Below the pieces are notes generated by a model. That model was given only the letters and a program-made list of their open reading frames with translations. It ran no database searches and was not told where the DNA came from. DNA of 64,000 nt from Montifringilla adamsi (Eukaryota > Chordata > Aves > Passeriformes > Passeridae), in contig JAGGNK010008781.1 in assembly GCA_017590115.1 (NCBI GenBank), positions 3,081,676 to 3,145,675 of the forward strand. Reading direction: 5' to 3'. How positions within the stretch are numbered: position 1 is the stretch's first letter; every line of letters starts with the position of its first letter. Below are positions 11,301 through 35,844 of the stretch, in pieces. Both the position numbers and the translations under genes were made by a program.

Positions 11301-14300
11301 TCCTGCCAGGTTTCTTTCACTGTCCTCTGCAGGTTTCCCTCTGCCAGATCCCTTGGGCAGTGGTGCCAGATGTACTCCCACATGACAGGAGGGTAATACA
11401 GCAAAGGCAGGATAGATATTTTGGTTTCTTGGCATGTCAAGGACCAAAGCTGCTCAATGCAATACATGTTTGGGGCACAGGCTCTCCCCTCATGGCTGCA
11501 GGTGCCCAATAGATACATTTGTACATAGAAATGGAGCAAGGCAGCTGTGAATGGCATGAAAACTGCCAGGTCACCATGGAACCACTTCACACTTCAGGGA
11601 CTGGCAAGGAAGCTTAGTCCATGGCAGAGTTAGGATAGTGTGGATAGACATGTTAGGATAGACATAGTCTCCCTCAGTCTGTGCTTTTTTTTTTTTTCAA
11701 ATCCTGCACAACACCATCCTAGCACAGAGCACTGTGTCTCCTGGTTTCTGGGAAATAACTCCATGGGAGCTGGCTTTTAGCCCTAGCTCCTATGATTGCC
11801 ATTAGATGTGCACCTGGGAAACACCACTGCTCTTCACCTTCCTAGGACAGAGGCTTTGTGGTTAAGACACATGCTGGTCCTGCAGGGAACACATTTTGCA
11901 GGTACCATTTGCTCTGAGGAAAGCCCAAGGAGTGCCAAGCCAGCTCACCTTCATGTGCCAGAACAAAGGAAACTTGGATGGGAAAGCAATGGGTTTATTT
12001 ATTTTCTTTTCCACTTTGTGTGGCTTAAACAGTCGGGGGTCAGGATAAGCGACATTTTAAGGAAGGCAATAGAATATAAATGATCCTTCTTTATAATGGT
12101 TGGCCAGAGTCCAGGCAACATTGAATTTCTATGTAATTTGTTTTTGGAGCGAAGTTTTTGATGAGCTAATTATCATTTTATTGCTGCTTCTGGCATCTTG
12201 TGAATCTCCACTGTGTTTAATACCCAAATAACTTAATTATGAAAAAAGCATGAAGCTTGCAAAAAAACCCCAGTGGAAGCAGAGCTACAGAGGTGTGTGT
12301 GAAAGCTGCAGCCTGGCTGCCAGGCGTGGGGTATTATGTGGCAGTGCTATGCCATGATTGCTCTTCCAGCCTTGGTTTCTTTTTACATCTGCACAAGCCA
12401 AAGGGATTCTTTTGGCTCCAACTGCCTATGAAATTGAAACAAAGAGGTGGCTACTCAGGCGCTTTCAGTTTAATGCAAACTGCACCTGTGACTCTGTCGC
12501 CCGCCACGGCGGAGGAAGTCGGGTAATGGATTGCACTGAGTTATTGGGGAAAAATGTGTTGGATCAAGGAACAGGGAGTTGTGTGGTTTATTGCAAACAC
12601 CAAGTCCCAGCCTTCTCTGCATGTTCAAAATGCTGATCTAGCTAATTCATCTCCCTCAATGTCTCTATAAGGAAGCAGAAAAGCCAAATGCCAGACACCA
12701 AGTTCAAGTCCATGGAAAAGCTCCTGGCTCCCAGCCCTGTACTCATTCCACTAAACAAGAGGACCATTCAGTAATAATTAATTCCCACACTGTGCTATTG
12801 TATGTAAAACCTGGGTATGAAATATGCTGTAGAAGCGCAGCTGATGATAAAACAGCACAAGGTTCAAGGCAGTGCTTTCCTTTCCTGAATTCTGAAGCCC
12901 AGGGATTTTATTTATTGAAAGTGTCTGTGAACAATGCCTAGAAAGGGAACCATGAAAGCTCTCCTCACATGAACCCTTCCTGTACCTTCTTTCCTTCACT
13001 TCTGCCAGTGCCTTGGATGCTGCTGCTTTCCTGGGTGGGGAGGACTTGATCCCATTCTACAACCTCCTGGATGGCGGCAGAGAAGGCAAATTCTTCAGGG
13101 TAATTATGCTCACTGTGAACACTGTCTGGCCACATCTGGTTGGACTTTAATTTATACAGGCCTGACATTTCTTTATGTTTTGTCCAGCTAGCCTTTAACA
13201 GCAATCTCATTGATATGGCTGTTAGTAAACCCTTAAAGGAGCCTTATCTTCCGTGCCTGTTGGTAACTGAAATTTGCAGTGTTTGTTTGAATCCCTGGCA
13301 GGAACTGGAGGACTATTTTTACTACGTACAGCTGTGCAGCCAAGGTATCAAAACACTGGAGACCAGACAGGTGTCAACACATATTCCCCTGGAGGAAATT
13401 CCTTCTGTAATGAGAGCAATAGGATTTTATCCATCAGAGGAAGAGGTGGGTCAGCTGTTTTTATTGTTGTTATTAAAAGAAGAAAGAGCAAGACTGATTG
13501 TAATTCCTAAGTGTTCTAAGGGCCAGATTCTGACCCTTGCCATGCTGGATGGCTCTGGGATATATTTATTGACTGTCAATGTATTTTTATCTGGTCTGCA
13601 TCAATATAGTGCTCAGAATCTGGCAGAAAATTCTTAAAAAATTTCCTTACTAGCAAATTGGGCAACTGCAGAAGAAGGCTGAGCAAACCTGGAGCCTGAC
13701 AGCTGAGAGTTGTTCAACAAGGCAACGTGAAGGTCAAAATTTTACAGCAGAGAACTGATTTAATAAGGGTGCTGCTTCTTCCCCTTTGTGTGGATATTTC
13801 TCCAAGGCAGTTTGTACTGTACACAAACCTCATTTGTAATGTGTAACCTGGCATGACTGCATCTGAAGCAAGGAGATTTGAATAACGGCCTCTGAGCATC
13901 AGCTCCAACCATCACTGCAGGAGAGGCTCTCCCAGGGGAGGAGGTGCATCACTGAGCTCCCCCAGCCTTTCTGTGGGGGAGATTGTGTTCATCTCTTCCA
14001 TGGCACAGCAACCCACAGGCTGCTGAGGCACTGCTGTGAGTCTGTGCCACCCCATCTGCCCAGGGATGCTCTGCCAGGAGAGCCACCAGATGGGAGGCAG
14101 CACCGTTGCCACAGCCACCACCAAACTGATTCACTTGGGAGCCCCCACAACCAGCAAGTGTTTGTCTGAGCTGGGGCTGCTTTGCCCTGGTGTCAAGTTG
14201 AGGTGTTATCTCTTCATACTGTGTTAGATCTTTTCCTTGGGTTATTAAATTTTTGCCTCTTGGGGACAGAAAGAACATATTCCCTTGGGAAATGTCTCTG

Positions 14301-17300
14301 GAATAATAACTGATAATGCCCCACACTTCCCCAGATTAAAATATAAACAGCATTTCAGGCATGGAAACAGAGGTGCTGAGCTGTTGTGAAACCAGGCAAC
14401 CTACAATCAGTAATAAATCCAGAGAGGAAGTTTGTCTCTCTCTAGAGTGTTTTAATAAAAGAAAAGCAGGAGGGAGAAAAGGCAGCTTGGGCTGACTAGC
14501 AAAGCTTTTGGGAATTGGTGTTTTTCTTTTGTAGTTCAGTGGGGTTGATATAAAACCTAATCCCAGATCAGCCAGAGCAGAGTGAAATGACTGTTCTTGC
14601 TTGGTGTGACATTCGCCACAGGAAAAATATAAAGCTGAGATTTCCCTCTTCCCTGGGTTTCATTCAGTGGAAAAACTTGTGACACAAGGACAAAGGCCCA
14701 AGGCTGAATGCTAAGTCCTCCCTGGGGAGATCTTGCATCAGCTTCCCTTCCCGGGGAGCAGCAGGCCTGGTACGTGTTGGCACAGGGAATTCTCTCTGCT
14801 GCCCGTGTATCTCTGAAGGGGCTGCAAGGACAATGAAGGCATGGAGCAGATGCTGCCTTTCGGACACACATCTGCACAGCTGCCAACTGGGCTGACTCAC
14901 AGCACCAGACTTCAGGAAAACCACTGGTATCCAGCACATCCAGTGCTTGCCTGTTTGTCCGAGAGGAGCGTGAGGGATCCAGCAGTGCAGGGTGTCAGCC
15001 CCACTGAGCACATTTCAGGTTTGGCTTGTGCAGCGCCTGAGCCACCCTAGACATGGGGAAGAGCAGGGCAAGATAAGATTTCTTACCCAGTCAGGGTGTG
15101 CAGCCTGGTTCTGCTGGGACCCTCGTGTGTGTGCTTCCAGAGCAAGGACGGAAGGTGGTGTGTTTACTGGTTTGTGGTTTGCCTGCCCACTGTCCCAGAG
15201 TGGAGACACAGCTGTGCCCAAGGTGCGGGTAACAGCTGCAGGGTCACCGAGTGTCTGTCACAAGAGAGGAAATACAAAATGACTCTGTGTGTGTAACCCC
15301 CGTGTTTACTAGTTATTGTCATGTCAGCAGGTGTGTAAATGTTGGCCATTCCCATCCTCAGCTGCTGAGTGCAGCTTCCTCCTGGGATGTGGTCCTGGCA
15401 CCCGTGGCACCAACATATGCACGGTTTGGGGACATTGGCATTCATGGGATCGGAAACTGGCCCAATGCTCTTCAAAATAAAACATGTAACAATCTGCCTT
15501 GTCCTGATCTTTAGATTGAAGAAATGATAAACGAAATAAAATTCAGCAAGTATGCAGATACTGGAGAAGAAGTGACAGAAATCAATTTAGAGGATTTTAT
15601 CAAACTTTATATAAATCATCGACCTGCACTTGGCTTGTCAATGAAAACCATACAAAGAGCATTTCAGGTTCTTGGTTATGATAACAAGAAGGGAGACAAA
15701 GTTATTGACAGAGGAGACTTCCTGTCACTGCTTCAGTGCAGAGGTGAGTTATTTTGTTTCTAATATCAGTTTTATATTTGCTAGTTCTGCCTGCAATTTC
15801 AGAACTTTTTCCCTGCAGCAAGAAATTATTCTGGAATGAGAACCTGGTAACCAGGGCAGGCGTGAGGAGCCACCTGCCTTAAGATTTTAAATTGAATAAT
15901 CACATGTCTTGTCCCAGCTGTGCTTCTTTTACTGCTCTGGAAATCTCTGCTGGCCTGAGGTATCTCAGCTGTTAAATGATAAGTATGGATCTTGGCAAAA
16001 TGTATCCTTCTCCCAGTGTGCCCTTATCTGAATTGCTGTTCTCTTTTCCAGTCACACAGGCTCTGGAAAAGTAGTATAAAACTGATAAAAGGGAGACAAG
16101 AAAGGAGGGATGAAATTGGTCCTGGGCTGTACCTGTGTGAAAGACTGAAAAGATGGGATGATTTAGCTGAGCTGAATCAGGGAGAACACCATAAATGTGG
16201 GTGTTAATATGCTCCTGGCCAGTGCCATAGAGTGCTAATAACAAACTTCTGTTGTCTCACTTCTGGTGTAAAAGTATAGCTGAGCATTAGAACAGGTAAA
16301 GAGAAATGCTGGTTTACTCAGTACATCAATTGGCAAGGCTCCTTGCCACAAAGATCCTTGGAAACCACGGATTCAACCAGTGTGAGAAAGGTTAGCTATT
16401 TATACAGATGGTGTGAACATCCATAAATAGGTACATCAGATAGAGCAGTTTCATAACAGATCTATAACCTCATGCTCCAGGGCATGAGCCAACCACTAAC
16501 TGGGAACAAGTGCTATGTCCATGTTATTTCAAGATACTAAATCAAGACTTTTCTCCACCTTTCTCTTCCTCTGCATGAAAATTGCTACATGGACTGTGAT
16601 CTGTGCCAGGAATTCTCCAGTAGGAATAGCAGCTCAAGCCTCTACTACTGCAATGTTGCTTAAAGAGCTGTCTGCATCAGAATTTCTTCCTTTGATTGAC
16701 ATTTTCCCCCAAAATGCTATAGAGAAGACAATTTTCCTTAGGATCAACATTTTCCTGCGTTGGGATCATGTGTTCCAGTTGGCAGTGTATATGTCCCTAT
16801 CTCAGAGAAGCCAGATCCTCTTTTGAACTGTCCTGTTTAGTTTGAGTTGCTTTTGAGTTTTTGTGCTCTCAACCCCATAACCCGTGGGCTGGTGGTGCTC
16901 TGTTTTGTACAGGGGAGCAGATGACAGAGGATGAGCTGGCTGCGTGTCTGACCACCCTGCTAGGCAGGAGACCCAGGAAAGAAGGATCTGAACTGGACAC
17001 CTACGATCCCACAGGTACAGGATTAGCATTCCACACAGCACAGAAGCAGGATTGTTTCAATTCCCAAATGGAATAATTTAAATTTCAAACCCATTTACCC
17101 TGTTAGGCCAAGAGCTGTCAAAACTGCTCAGATGGGATTGCAAAAATAGTCACAGAGCTACAGACTGTCCTTCATCCACGAAGCACTTGCACGGGTGTAT
17201 CTAAAAATAAATGGACAATGAACTATAACTGGGGCCTGACAAGATTACATTGCTGTTTATCTGCTGGCTGGAACTGAAATTAGAAACACAGAGGGAAATC

Positions 17301-18020
17301 CCAGTGCTGGTTTCACCCAGGCCACAGTGCCCATTGTAGCAGAGCTGTTGGTAACGACCACATTTGTCTGCAATTTATGTCCCAGTCCACACCAGCCTGG
17401 AACAGCAAATTATAGCATTGATTTGAGCCAAGCGGCTGAATTTAATTGCTCATTGTAATTGGAACTGCATTTTGTACAATTCATGTCCCAGTCCCCACCA
17501 GTTTGGAACAGAATCTGTTTAGGGTCACTGGCAATGGGCCCCATCCAGCAAAGGGGCTGCTGCCAAAGGGAACTTTGAAATCCCTGGATCCCTCAGGATC
17601 CTAAATCACATCAAATCGACCAAGTATTAAAGTTGTCCCATGACTCCTCTGAGGCAGGGAGCTGCTGCAAGGTGAGACACACAGATTTGACAGGTTTAAT
17701 CCCCGATATAAACACATAAAGTATTAAGCTATTAAACCATCACTTTGTCATGATCCCTTTGTATATCTTTAAAAACATTTCATTCACTTATTGCTGCTTA
17801 TAAATTTTACTGGAAAGCAATTTTGACATTGCTTCTGTGTGTCTTGTGTTGTTGTTACTGCTCTCCAGGTGCAGCAGCTTTGACTGAAGAAGAAATTCCA
17901 GCAGAAATCACAGCAGAGATATTTGTTGCAGACATTCTTGGCTTACCTATTGCTGAACCAGAAAAAAAAGAACAGAAGGAAACAGAAGAATCTTTGATCT
18001 ACAAAGGCTCAGAATCATAG
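2258..18020 (+). CDS. CFAP251: CFAP251 (WDR66), cilia and flagella associated WD-repeat protein, 22 coding exons
   Basis: Joining 2258-2308, 2485-2569, 2719-2825, 2971-3111, 3306-3415, 3878-3986, 4415-4495, 4733-4810, 5250-5294, 5621-5838, 6328-6501, 8162-8409, 8502-8650, 9162-9335, 9601-9785, 10272-10386, 10571-10734, 13009-13099, 13302-13445, 15515-15743, 16913-17014 and 17869-18020 gives 2,952 nt: 983 codons plus TAG, all junctions GT..AG and in phase. The product closely follows vertebrate CFAP251/WDR66. There are two blocks of WD40 repeats (about residues 82-770, with IIVWDS, VCVWRW, LVVWDM, LKVWEY and MKWKV strand ends), then a helical EF-hand-like C-terminus (about 776-945). In other organisms CFAP251 belongs to the calmodulin- and spoke-associated complex at the base of radial spokes in motile axonemes, and loss in humans causes sperm flagellar defects. 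The ATG at 2,258 gives an MS- start as in relatives, but the Glu-rich N-terminal extension of mammals is absent. The start is the least certain part. Confidence 0.93.
2485..2569 (+). CDS. CFAP251: CFAP251 coding exon 2
   Basis: Acceptor CTTTTCAAG, donor GTATGG. It encodes an acidic, low-complexity segment (residues about 18-46) with no domain and ends in phase 1. It is poorly conserved and supported mainly by splice sites and phase. Confidence 0.65.
2719..2825 (+). CDS. CFAP251: CFAP251 coding exon 3
   Basis: Acceptor CTCTGTCAG, donor GTGAGT. It restores phase 0 and ends in ...FHPL, which joins to DLSWVFGYN in the next exon; the human protein has NPL-TLTWVFGWN at the same place. That match supports this exon. 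Confidence 0.75.
2971..3111 (+). CDS. CFAP251: CFAP251 coding exon 4
   Basis: Residues about 82-128, starting [14 protein letters not shown] and ending NRQFHLQ. This is the opening of the first WD40 block. Phase 0 at both ends, acceptor TTTCCTGCAG, donor GTCTGG. Confidence 0.92.
3159..3179. repeat. C21 homopolymer
   Basis: Twenty-one C in a row, in a CFAP251 intron that is only 194 nt long. The opposite strand is a G21 run. Confidence 0.97.
3306..3415 (+). CDS. CFAP251: CFAP251 coding exon 5
   Basis: Residues about 129-165. It contains the highly conserved segment [17 protein letters not shown] and the WD strand end [10 protein letters not shown]. Acceptor TCCCCCAG, donor GTAAGC, ends in phase 2. 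Confidence 0.95.
3878..3986 (+). CDS. CFAP251: CFAP251 coding exon 6
   Basis: Residues about 165-201, with [17 protein letters not shown], a typical WD40 strand pair. Acceptor CTCCGCAG, donor GTGAAG, ends in phase 0. Confidence 0.93.
4415..4495 (+). CDS. CFAP251: CFAP251 coding exon 7
   Basis: Twenty-seven codons (about 202-228) beginning [16 protein letters not shown], which parallels KVCIWKWTLAVETPAC in human. Acceptor after a long pyrimidine tract, donor GTGAGT. Confidence 0.93.
4733..4810 (+). CDS. CFAP251: CFAP251 coding exon 8
   Basis: Twenty-six codons (about 229-254), [18 protein letters not shown] onward, matching the family's NYVTFNP..SNSKTQ segment. Donor GTAAGT, phase 0. Confidence 0.93.
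5250..5294 (+). CDS. CFAP251: CFAP251 coding exon 9 (small)
   Basis: Only 45 nt encoding [15 protein letters not shown] (about 255-269). The length equals the corresponding human segment, which supports this short exon. Acceptor TTTCTCCAG, donor GTGAGC. Confidence 0.85.
5621..5838 (+). CDS. CFAP251: CFAP251 coding exon 10
   Basis: Residues about 270-341. It includes [16 protein letters not shown] and GKLVVWDMD, clear WD40 elements shared with relatives. Acceptor GTCTCCACAG, donor GTAACA, phase 2. Confidence 0.95.
6328..6501 (+). CDS. CFAP251: CFAP251 coding exon 11
   Basis: Residues about 342-399, with [17 protein letters not shown] and [16 protein letters not shown]. Acceptor CCCTGCAG, donor GTGAGT, phase 2. 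Confidence 0.94.
6502..8161 (+). other. CFAP251: CFAP251 intron 11
   Basis: A 1,660-nt intron. It contains a CR1 fragment (7,274-7,566). The remainder shows no exon, RNA gene or other repeat I can name. Confidence 0.8.
7274..7566 (+). mobile_element. CR1 LINE 3'-end fragment, + orientation
   Basis: The segment follows the CR1 3' region in order: GGAAGAAATTCCTCACTGTG, then CAGGTTGCCCAGA, then GTGGATGCC, a GTTCCAGGCCAGGTTGAATG part, and GATGATCTTTAAGGTCCCTT. It ends near a diverged octamer-like tail (ATTTCTGTGTGAT). It is non-autonomous, 5' truncated and missing a short internal piece, so it is an old fossil. CR1 is the dominant avian LINE, which supports a bird source. Confidence 0.9.
8162..8409 (+). 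CDS. CFAP251: CFAP251 coding exon 12
   Basis: Residues about 400-482, the longest exon. It contains [17 protein letters not shown] and [16 protein letters not shown], the end of the first WD40 block and the start of the second. Acceptor CTAAACAG, donor GTATCC, phase 1. Confidence 0.95.
8502..8650 (+). CDS. CFAP251: CFAP251 coding exon 13
   Basis: Residues about 483-532, with [16 protein letters not shown] and [16 protein letters not shown], among the best conserved parts of the family. Donor GTAAGC, phase 0. Confidence 0.95.
8651..9161 (+). other. CFAP251: CFAP251 intron 13
   Basis: A 511-nt intron that holds one tandem duplication of 54 nt (8,742-8,850). Nothing else is seen. Confidence 0.8.
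8742..8850. repeat. Tandem duplication of a 54-bp unit
   Basis: CAGGGCAGAGGG recurs at 8,750 and 8,804, followed in both by a CCTCCCCTGGGGCTT block and TGACT. A few substitutions and short indels separate the copies. Confidence 0.85.
9162..9335 (+). CDS. CFAP251: CFAP251 coding exon 14
   Basis: Residues about 533-590, including [20 protein letters not shown] and SLGEDRQL. Acceptor TTGTTGCAG, donor GTGGGT, phase 0. Confidence 0.95.
9601..9785 (+). CDS. CFAP251: CFAP251 coding exon 15
   Basis: Residues about 591-651, beginning [15 protein letters not shown] and ending YNTRTKMCR. Acceptor CTTCCCTCCAG, donor GTACCT, phase 2. Confidence 0.95.
9786..10271 (+). other. CFAP251: CFAP251 intron 15
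   Basis: A 486-nt intron with ordinary sequence. I see no repeat or embedded gene. Confidence 0.75.
10272..10386 (+). CDS. CFAP251: CFAP251 coding exon 16
   Basis: Residues about 652-690. It contains [19 protein letters not shown], nearly identical to the human segment, then [10 protein letters not shown]. Acceptor TTGCCTTTAG, donor GTACGG. Confidence 0.95.
10571..10734 (+). CDS. CFAP251: CFAP251 coding exon 17
   Basis: Residues about 691-744, with [20 protein letters not shown] and the last clear WD strand end TFMKWKVNL. Acceptor CCCTTACAG, donor GTGAGT, phase 2. Confidence 0.95.
10735..13008 (+). other. CFAP251: CFAP251 intron 17
   Basis: A 2,274-nt intron. On the minus strand it carries an unusually long open frame (10,730-11,590) with no recognised domain, discussed as a finding. 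There is a T-run at about 11,687-11,697. No named repeat is recognised. Confidence 0.75.
13009..13099 (+). CDS. CFAP251: CFAP251 coding exon 18
   Basis: Residues about 745-775: [20 protein letters not shown] then GGREGKFFR, conserved as the linker from WD domain to C-terminal region. The donor is GTAATT after AGG. Confidence 0.93.
13302..13445 (+). CDS. CFAP251: CFAP251 coding exon 19
   Basis: Residues about 776-823, [20 protein letters not shown] then [16 protein letters not shown], a near match to the human protein and the start of the EF-hand-like region. Donor GTGGGT, phase 0. Confidence 0.95.
13446..15514 (+). other. CFAP251: CFAP251 intron 19
   Basis: A 2,069-nt intron. I find no exon, RNA gene or clear repeat in it. 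Confidence 0.75.
15515..15743 (+). CDS. CFAP251: CFAP251 coding exon 20 (EF-hand-like)
   Basis: Residues about 824-899. It carries two helix-loop-helix-like units, [20 protein letters not shown] and later [20 protein letters not shown]. The loop [13 protein letters not shown] lacks the regular spacing of calcium ligands, so calcium binding is doubtful, as in relatives. Acceptor TGATCTTTAG, donor GTGAGT, phase 1. Confidence 0.95.
15744..16912 (+). other. CFAP251: CFAP251 intron 20
   Basis: A 1,169-nt intron with nothing recognisable. Confidence 0.75.
16913..17014 (+). CDS. CFAP251: CFAP251 coding exon 21
   Basis: Residues about 900-933, [18 protein letters not shown], matching the family's GEHMTEEEML segment. 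Acceptor TTTTGTACAG, donor GTACAG, phase 1. Confidence 0.93.
17015..17868 (+). other. CFAP251: CFAP251 intron 21
   Basis: An 854-nt intron containing a spaced direct repeat of 35 nt (17,371-17,405 and 17,477-17,511). Otherwise unremarkable. Confidence 0.8.
17371..17511. repeat. Spaced direct repeat, two 35-bp copies
   Basis: Copy one at 17,371-17,405 and copy two at 17,477-17,511 share CAATT-ATGTCCCAGTCC, then CACCAG, then TGGAACAG, with about four substitutions. A 71-nt spacer lies between them. Confidence 0.85.
17869..18020 (+). CDS. CFAP251: CFAP251 last coding exon (22)
   Basis: It encodes [20 protein letters not shown] and LGLP, the conserved C-terminal motif, then a Lys/Glu-rich tail ending IYKGSES and TAG at 18,018. 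The tail is longer than in human. Confidence 0.95.
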
Positions 18021-18409
18021 CTGCCACTAGATTTTCTGTTTGTTCCTATTTTCCAGGATCCTCTCCTCAAATATCTGCAAAATTTATGGCTTGTGTTTAT
18101 TGCAAAGTAAAGGTCACATAGTTGCATTTCAGTCAAACTCTAGAATAAGTCCCCAGTTTGGCATATGCCACAAACCTGTAATTTCACACCTATATAGGGA
18201 AACACTGAATGGCTGGAAAGAATGAAGCAGGTGGCCACTCCATCCTTGGCTGGAAGTTTCCCAGAAGTCATTTCAGGTGGGTTTATGCCAGATGCAGTCT
18301 ATTTTCATTACGTTTATACAGTGTTCATTTGTGAAACCTGACAGCAAAAGAGCAATGTAAGAGTATTGTATTGATTAAATACATTGATAAACGCTTTGAC
18401 AGGTTAGAA

Positions 18410-18431
18410 TGGATTTATAATTATAAATCCA
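18410..18431. repeat. Perfect 22-bp palindrome
   Basis: The half-site TGGATTTATAA is followed immediately by its reverse complement with no spacer. It lies in the presumed CFAP251 3' UTR, between the ATTAAA and AATAAA signals. Confidence 0.95.
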
Positions 18432-18448
18432 ATGGACCTCGGTAAAGA

Positions 18449-18454
18449 AATAAA
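18449..18454 (+). terminator. CFAP251: Polyadenylation signal AATAAA of CFAP251 (candidate)
   Basis: This is the first canonical AATAAA found downstream of the CFAP251 stop codon, about 430 nt away. A weaker ATTAAA lies at 18,374-18,379. Confidence 0.55.
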
Positions 18455-18460
18455 TGCTGT

Positions 18461-19554
18461 GGTATACATTAAGACCACGCTTCTCTTTTGGCCCTTAAAC
18501 TGACTCTTTCTTTCTGAAAGTAGTAATTCCAATTAGCAGTGTAATACCAATGGGACGGCATCGCCCTGTGTGTGTATAAACAGCATAATGAGACTGATAC
18601 AAGTTGCTGTAGAAAGATCAGTGAAGTGCTGTTGAACAGCTTCCTTCTTTACATCATCCTCGGCATCAATTTGAATAATAATGTAGCCCCTTAAGAAGCG
18701 TTCCTTTCAGAAGCAATGTTTTTTAAACAGAGATCGCTGTTGTGTACTCAGAGCATCTGTGATTGTACAATTAGCACGAACAGCAAGGTGTGCATTAGGG
18801 AGAAGTTAATGAAGGAGTCCAGCAATACCACACCAGAGCTCACAGGTCTGTGACAAATTTCCTGCAGAGCATCACCTCCCATGTAACTCATTTAGCCTTT
18901 ATGCTCATGTACTTCCATGGATCTCTGTCAGAGCTGAGCCTCCACTGCTCAAAAGCAGCTCAGTTCCATGGATATTACTGGAATTATTTACAGCAGCTGA
19001 GAAACTTTATAACCACTGGGGGGAAAAAAAACCCCAAATCTGCTAATTATGGATTTATGCTTTGTGTGAAACAGGAGACTTCGTCACCCATCCCGGTGTT
19101 CAAGGTCTGTCACAGCAACTGGTGCAAGGGTGGGATGGGTGTCTGTCACTGCCCTGTACAGGTATTATCTCTATCTAAAGTGCTTGGAGGTTTTTAAAAG
19201 CCCTGGATTTTAGGACTGGATTTTGCTTTGTGGTAAAATGTAACTGTGCTCTTGATGCTGTTAGACTGCATTGGTTTATCACAGAACCACGAGAATCAAT
19301 CTGGTTGGAAAAGATCTCTGGGATCCAAGCCTTGACCGGTCACCACTTTGTCAACTAAACCACAGCACCAAGTGCCACATCCAGTCTTTCCCTAAAGGGG
19401 AGGAGATTCCACCGTCTCCCTGGGCAGCTCCTGATAACCCTTTAGAGGCGAGCTGAAATCGGATAAACTTTCTAGTTCTGAGGTAACTTACGGCCAGAGC
19501 TCGGTGGAAGTGGGGAAAGAACGCTGTCTTGTGCTCGCTCCAGCGAACACTCGA
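18461..19554. other. Intergenic DNA between CFAP251 and BCL7A
   Basis: No gene is seen. The part from about 18,480 to 18,840 has balanced, non-repetitive composition with AATTAG-type motifs and could be a conserved non-coding element, which is a guess. A CR1 fragment sits at 19,277-19,447. Confidence 0.6.
19277..19447 (-). mobile_element. CR1 LINE 3'-end fragment, minus orientation
   Basis: Read on the + strand it shows the reverse-complement CR1 pattern: TCACAGAACCACGAGAATC, then GGTTGGAAAAGATCTCTGGG, ATCCAAGCC, a CACCA..CTAAACCACAGCACCAAGTG part, ending in CCCTGGGCAGCTCCTGATAA. It is diverged and truncated. Confidence 0.9.
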
Positions 19555-20134
19555 GGAAAAGCAGCGACGGGAACTCTGGAAGCCCCGCGCGCGCGGGGCC
19601 GGCGGCCGCCTCCGCATTCTCCCCCGCGCGGGCTCCTTCCCGCTCGGCACCTCCTCCGCAGGTCCCTGCCGGGGGCGGCTCGCTGTCCCCGCGGTTCCGC
19701 GGTGTCCCCTCAGCCCCGACAGCCGCACGGGGGTCGGACCCCGCTCCCCTCCCTCACGCCCCGGCCGCTCTTCCCGCCACCCGCCGTCCCCTCACGGCGC
19801 CCCCCGGGCCGGGCGCCTCGGGCATGGGCGGGCGGCGGGGTCGGGCCGGGCGCCTCCCGCCGCCGGCCCCTACAAAGGGCCGGAGGAGCGGGCCCGGGGT
19901 GGCTCCGCCGCCCGCTCTCCTGGGTTGAAATAGTGCTCGGAGAAGTGTTCTGGAAAAAAAGAAAACACGTTAAGAGTACCCCTGTGAGGCTCCCGAGAGT
20001 TTATTTTCTGTCGTTGCCTGTTTGTGGATCGTTTTCACCTCCCAAGTTCCCGGGGTTTGCGCGTAAAAGCGCAGCGAACCCGAGCGCGATCGTCTCCCAC
20101 GGACGCTCCCGGAGAGAGCGCGAGCTGCCCCTGG
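19555..20134 (+). promoter_or_regulatory. BCL7A: CpG-rich block, presumed BCL7A promoter
   Basis: A sharply GC-rich, CpG-dense segment that lies between CFAP251 and the first recognised BCL7A exon, where the BCL7A promoter and first exon belong. None of the three forward frames contains the conserved BCL7 N-terminus (MSGRS... with the DDIKRVMAAIEKV helix). The block is long open in two frames only because CpG-rich DNA has few stops. Confidence 0.6.

Positions 20135-35844
<15,710 letters not shown>

Larger units (their letters stand above)
18021..18460 (+). other. CFAP251: CFAP251 3' UTR (presumed)
   Basis: The stretch follows the TAG at 18,018 and contains an ATTAAA at 18,374-18,379 and an AATAAA at 18,449-18,454. 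The actual cleavage site cannot be read from sequence. Confidence 0.6.
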
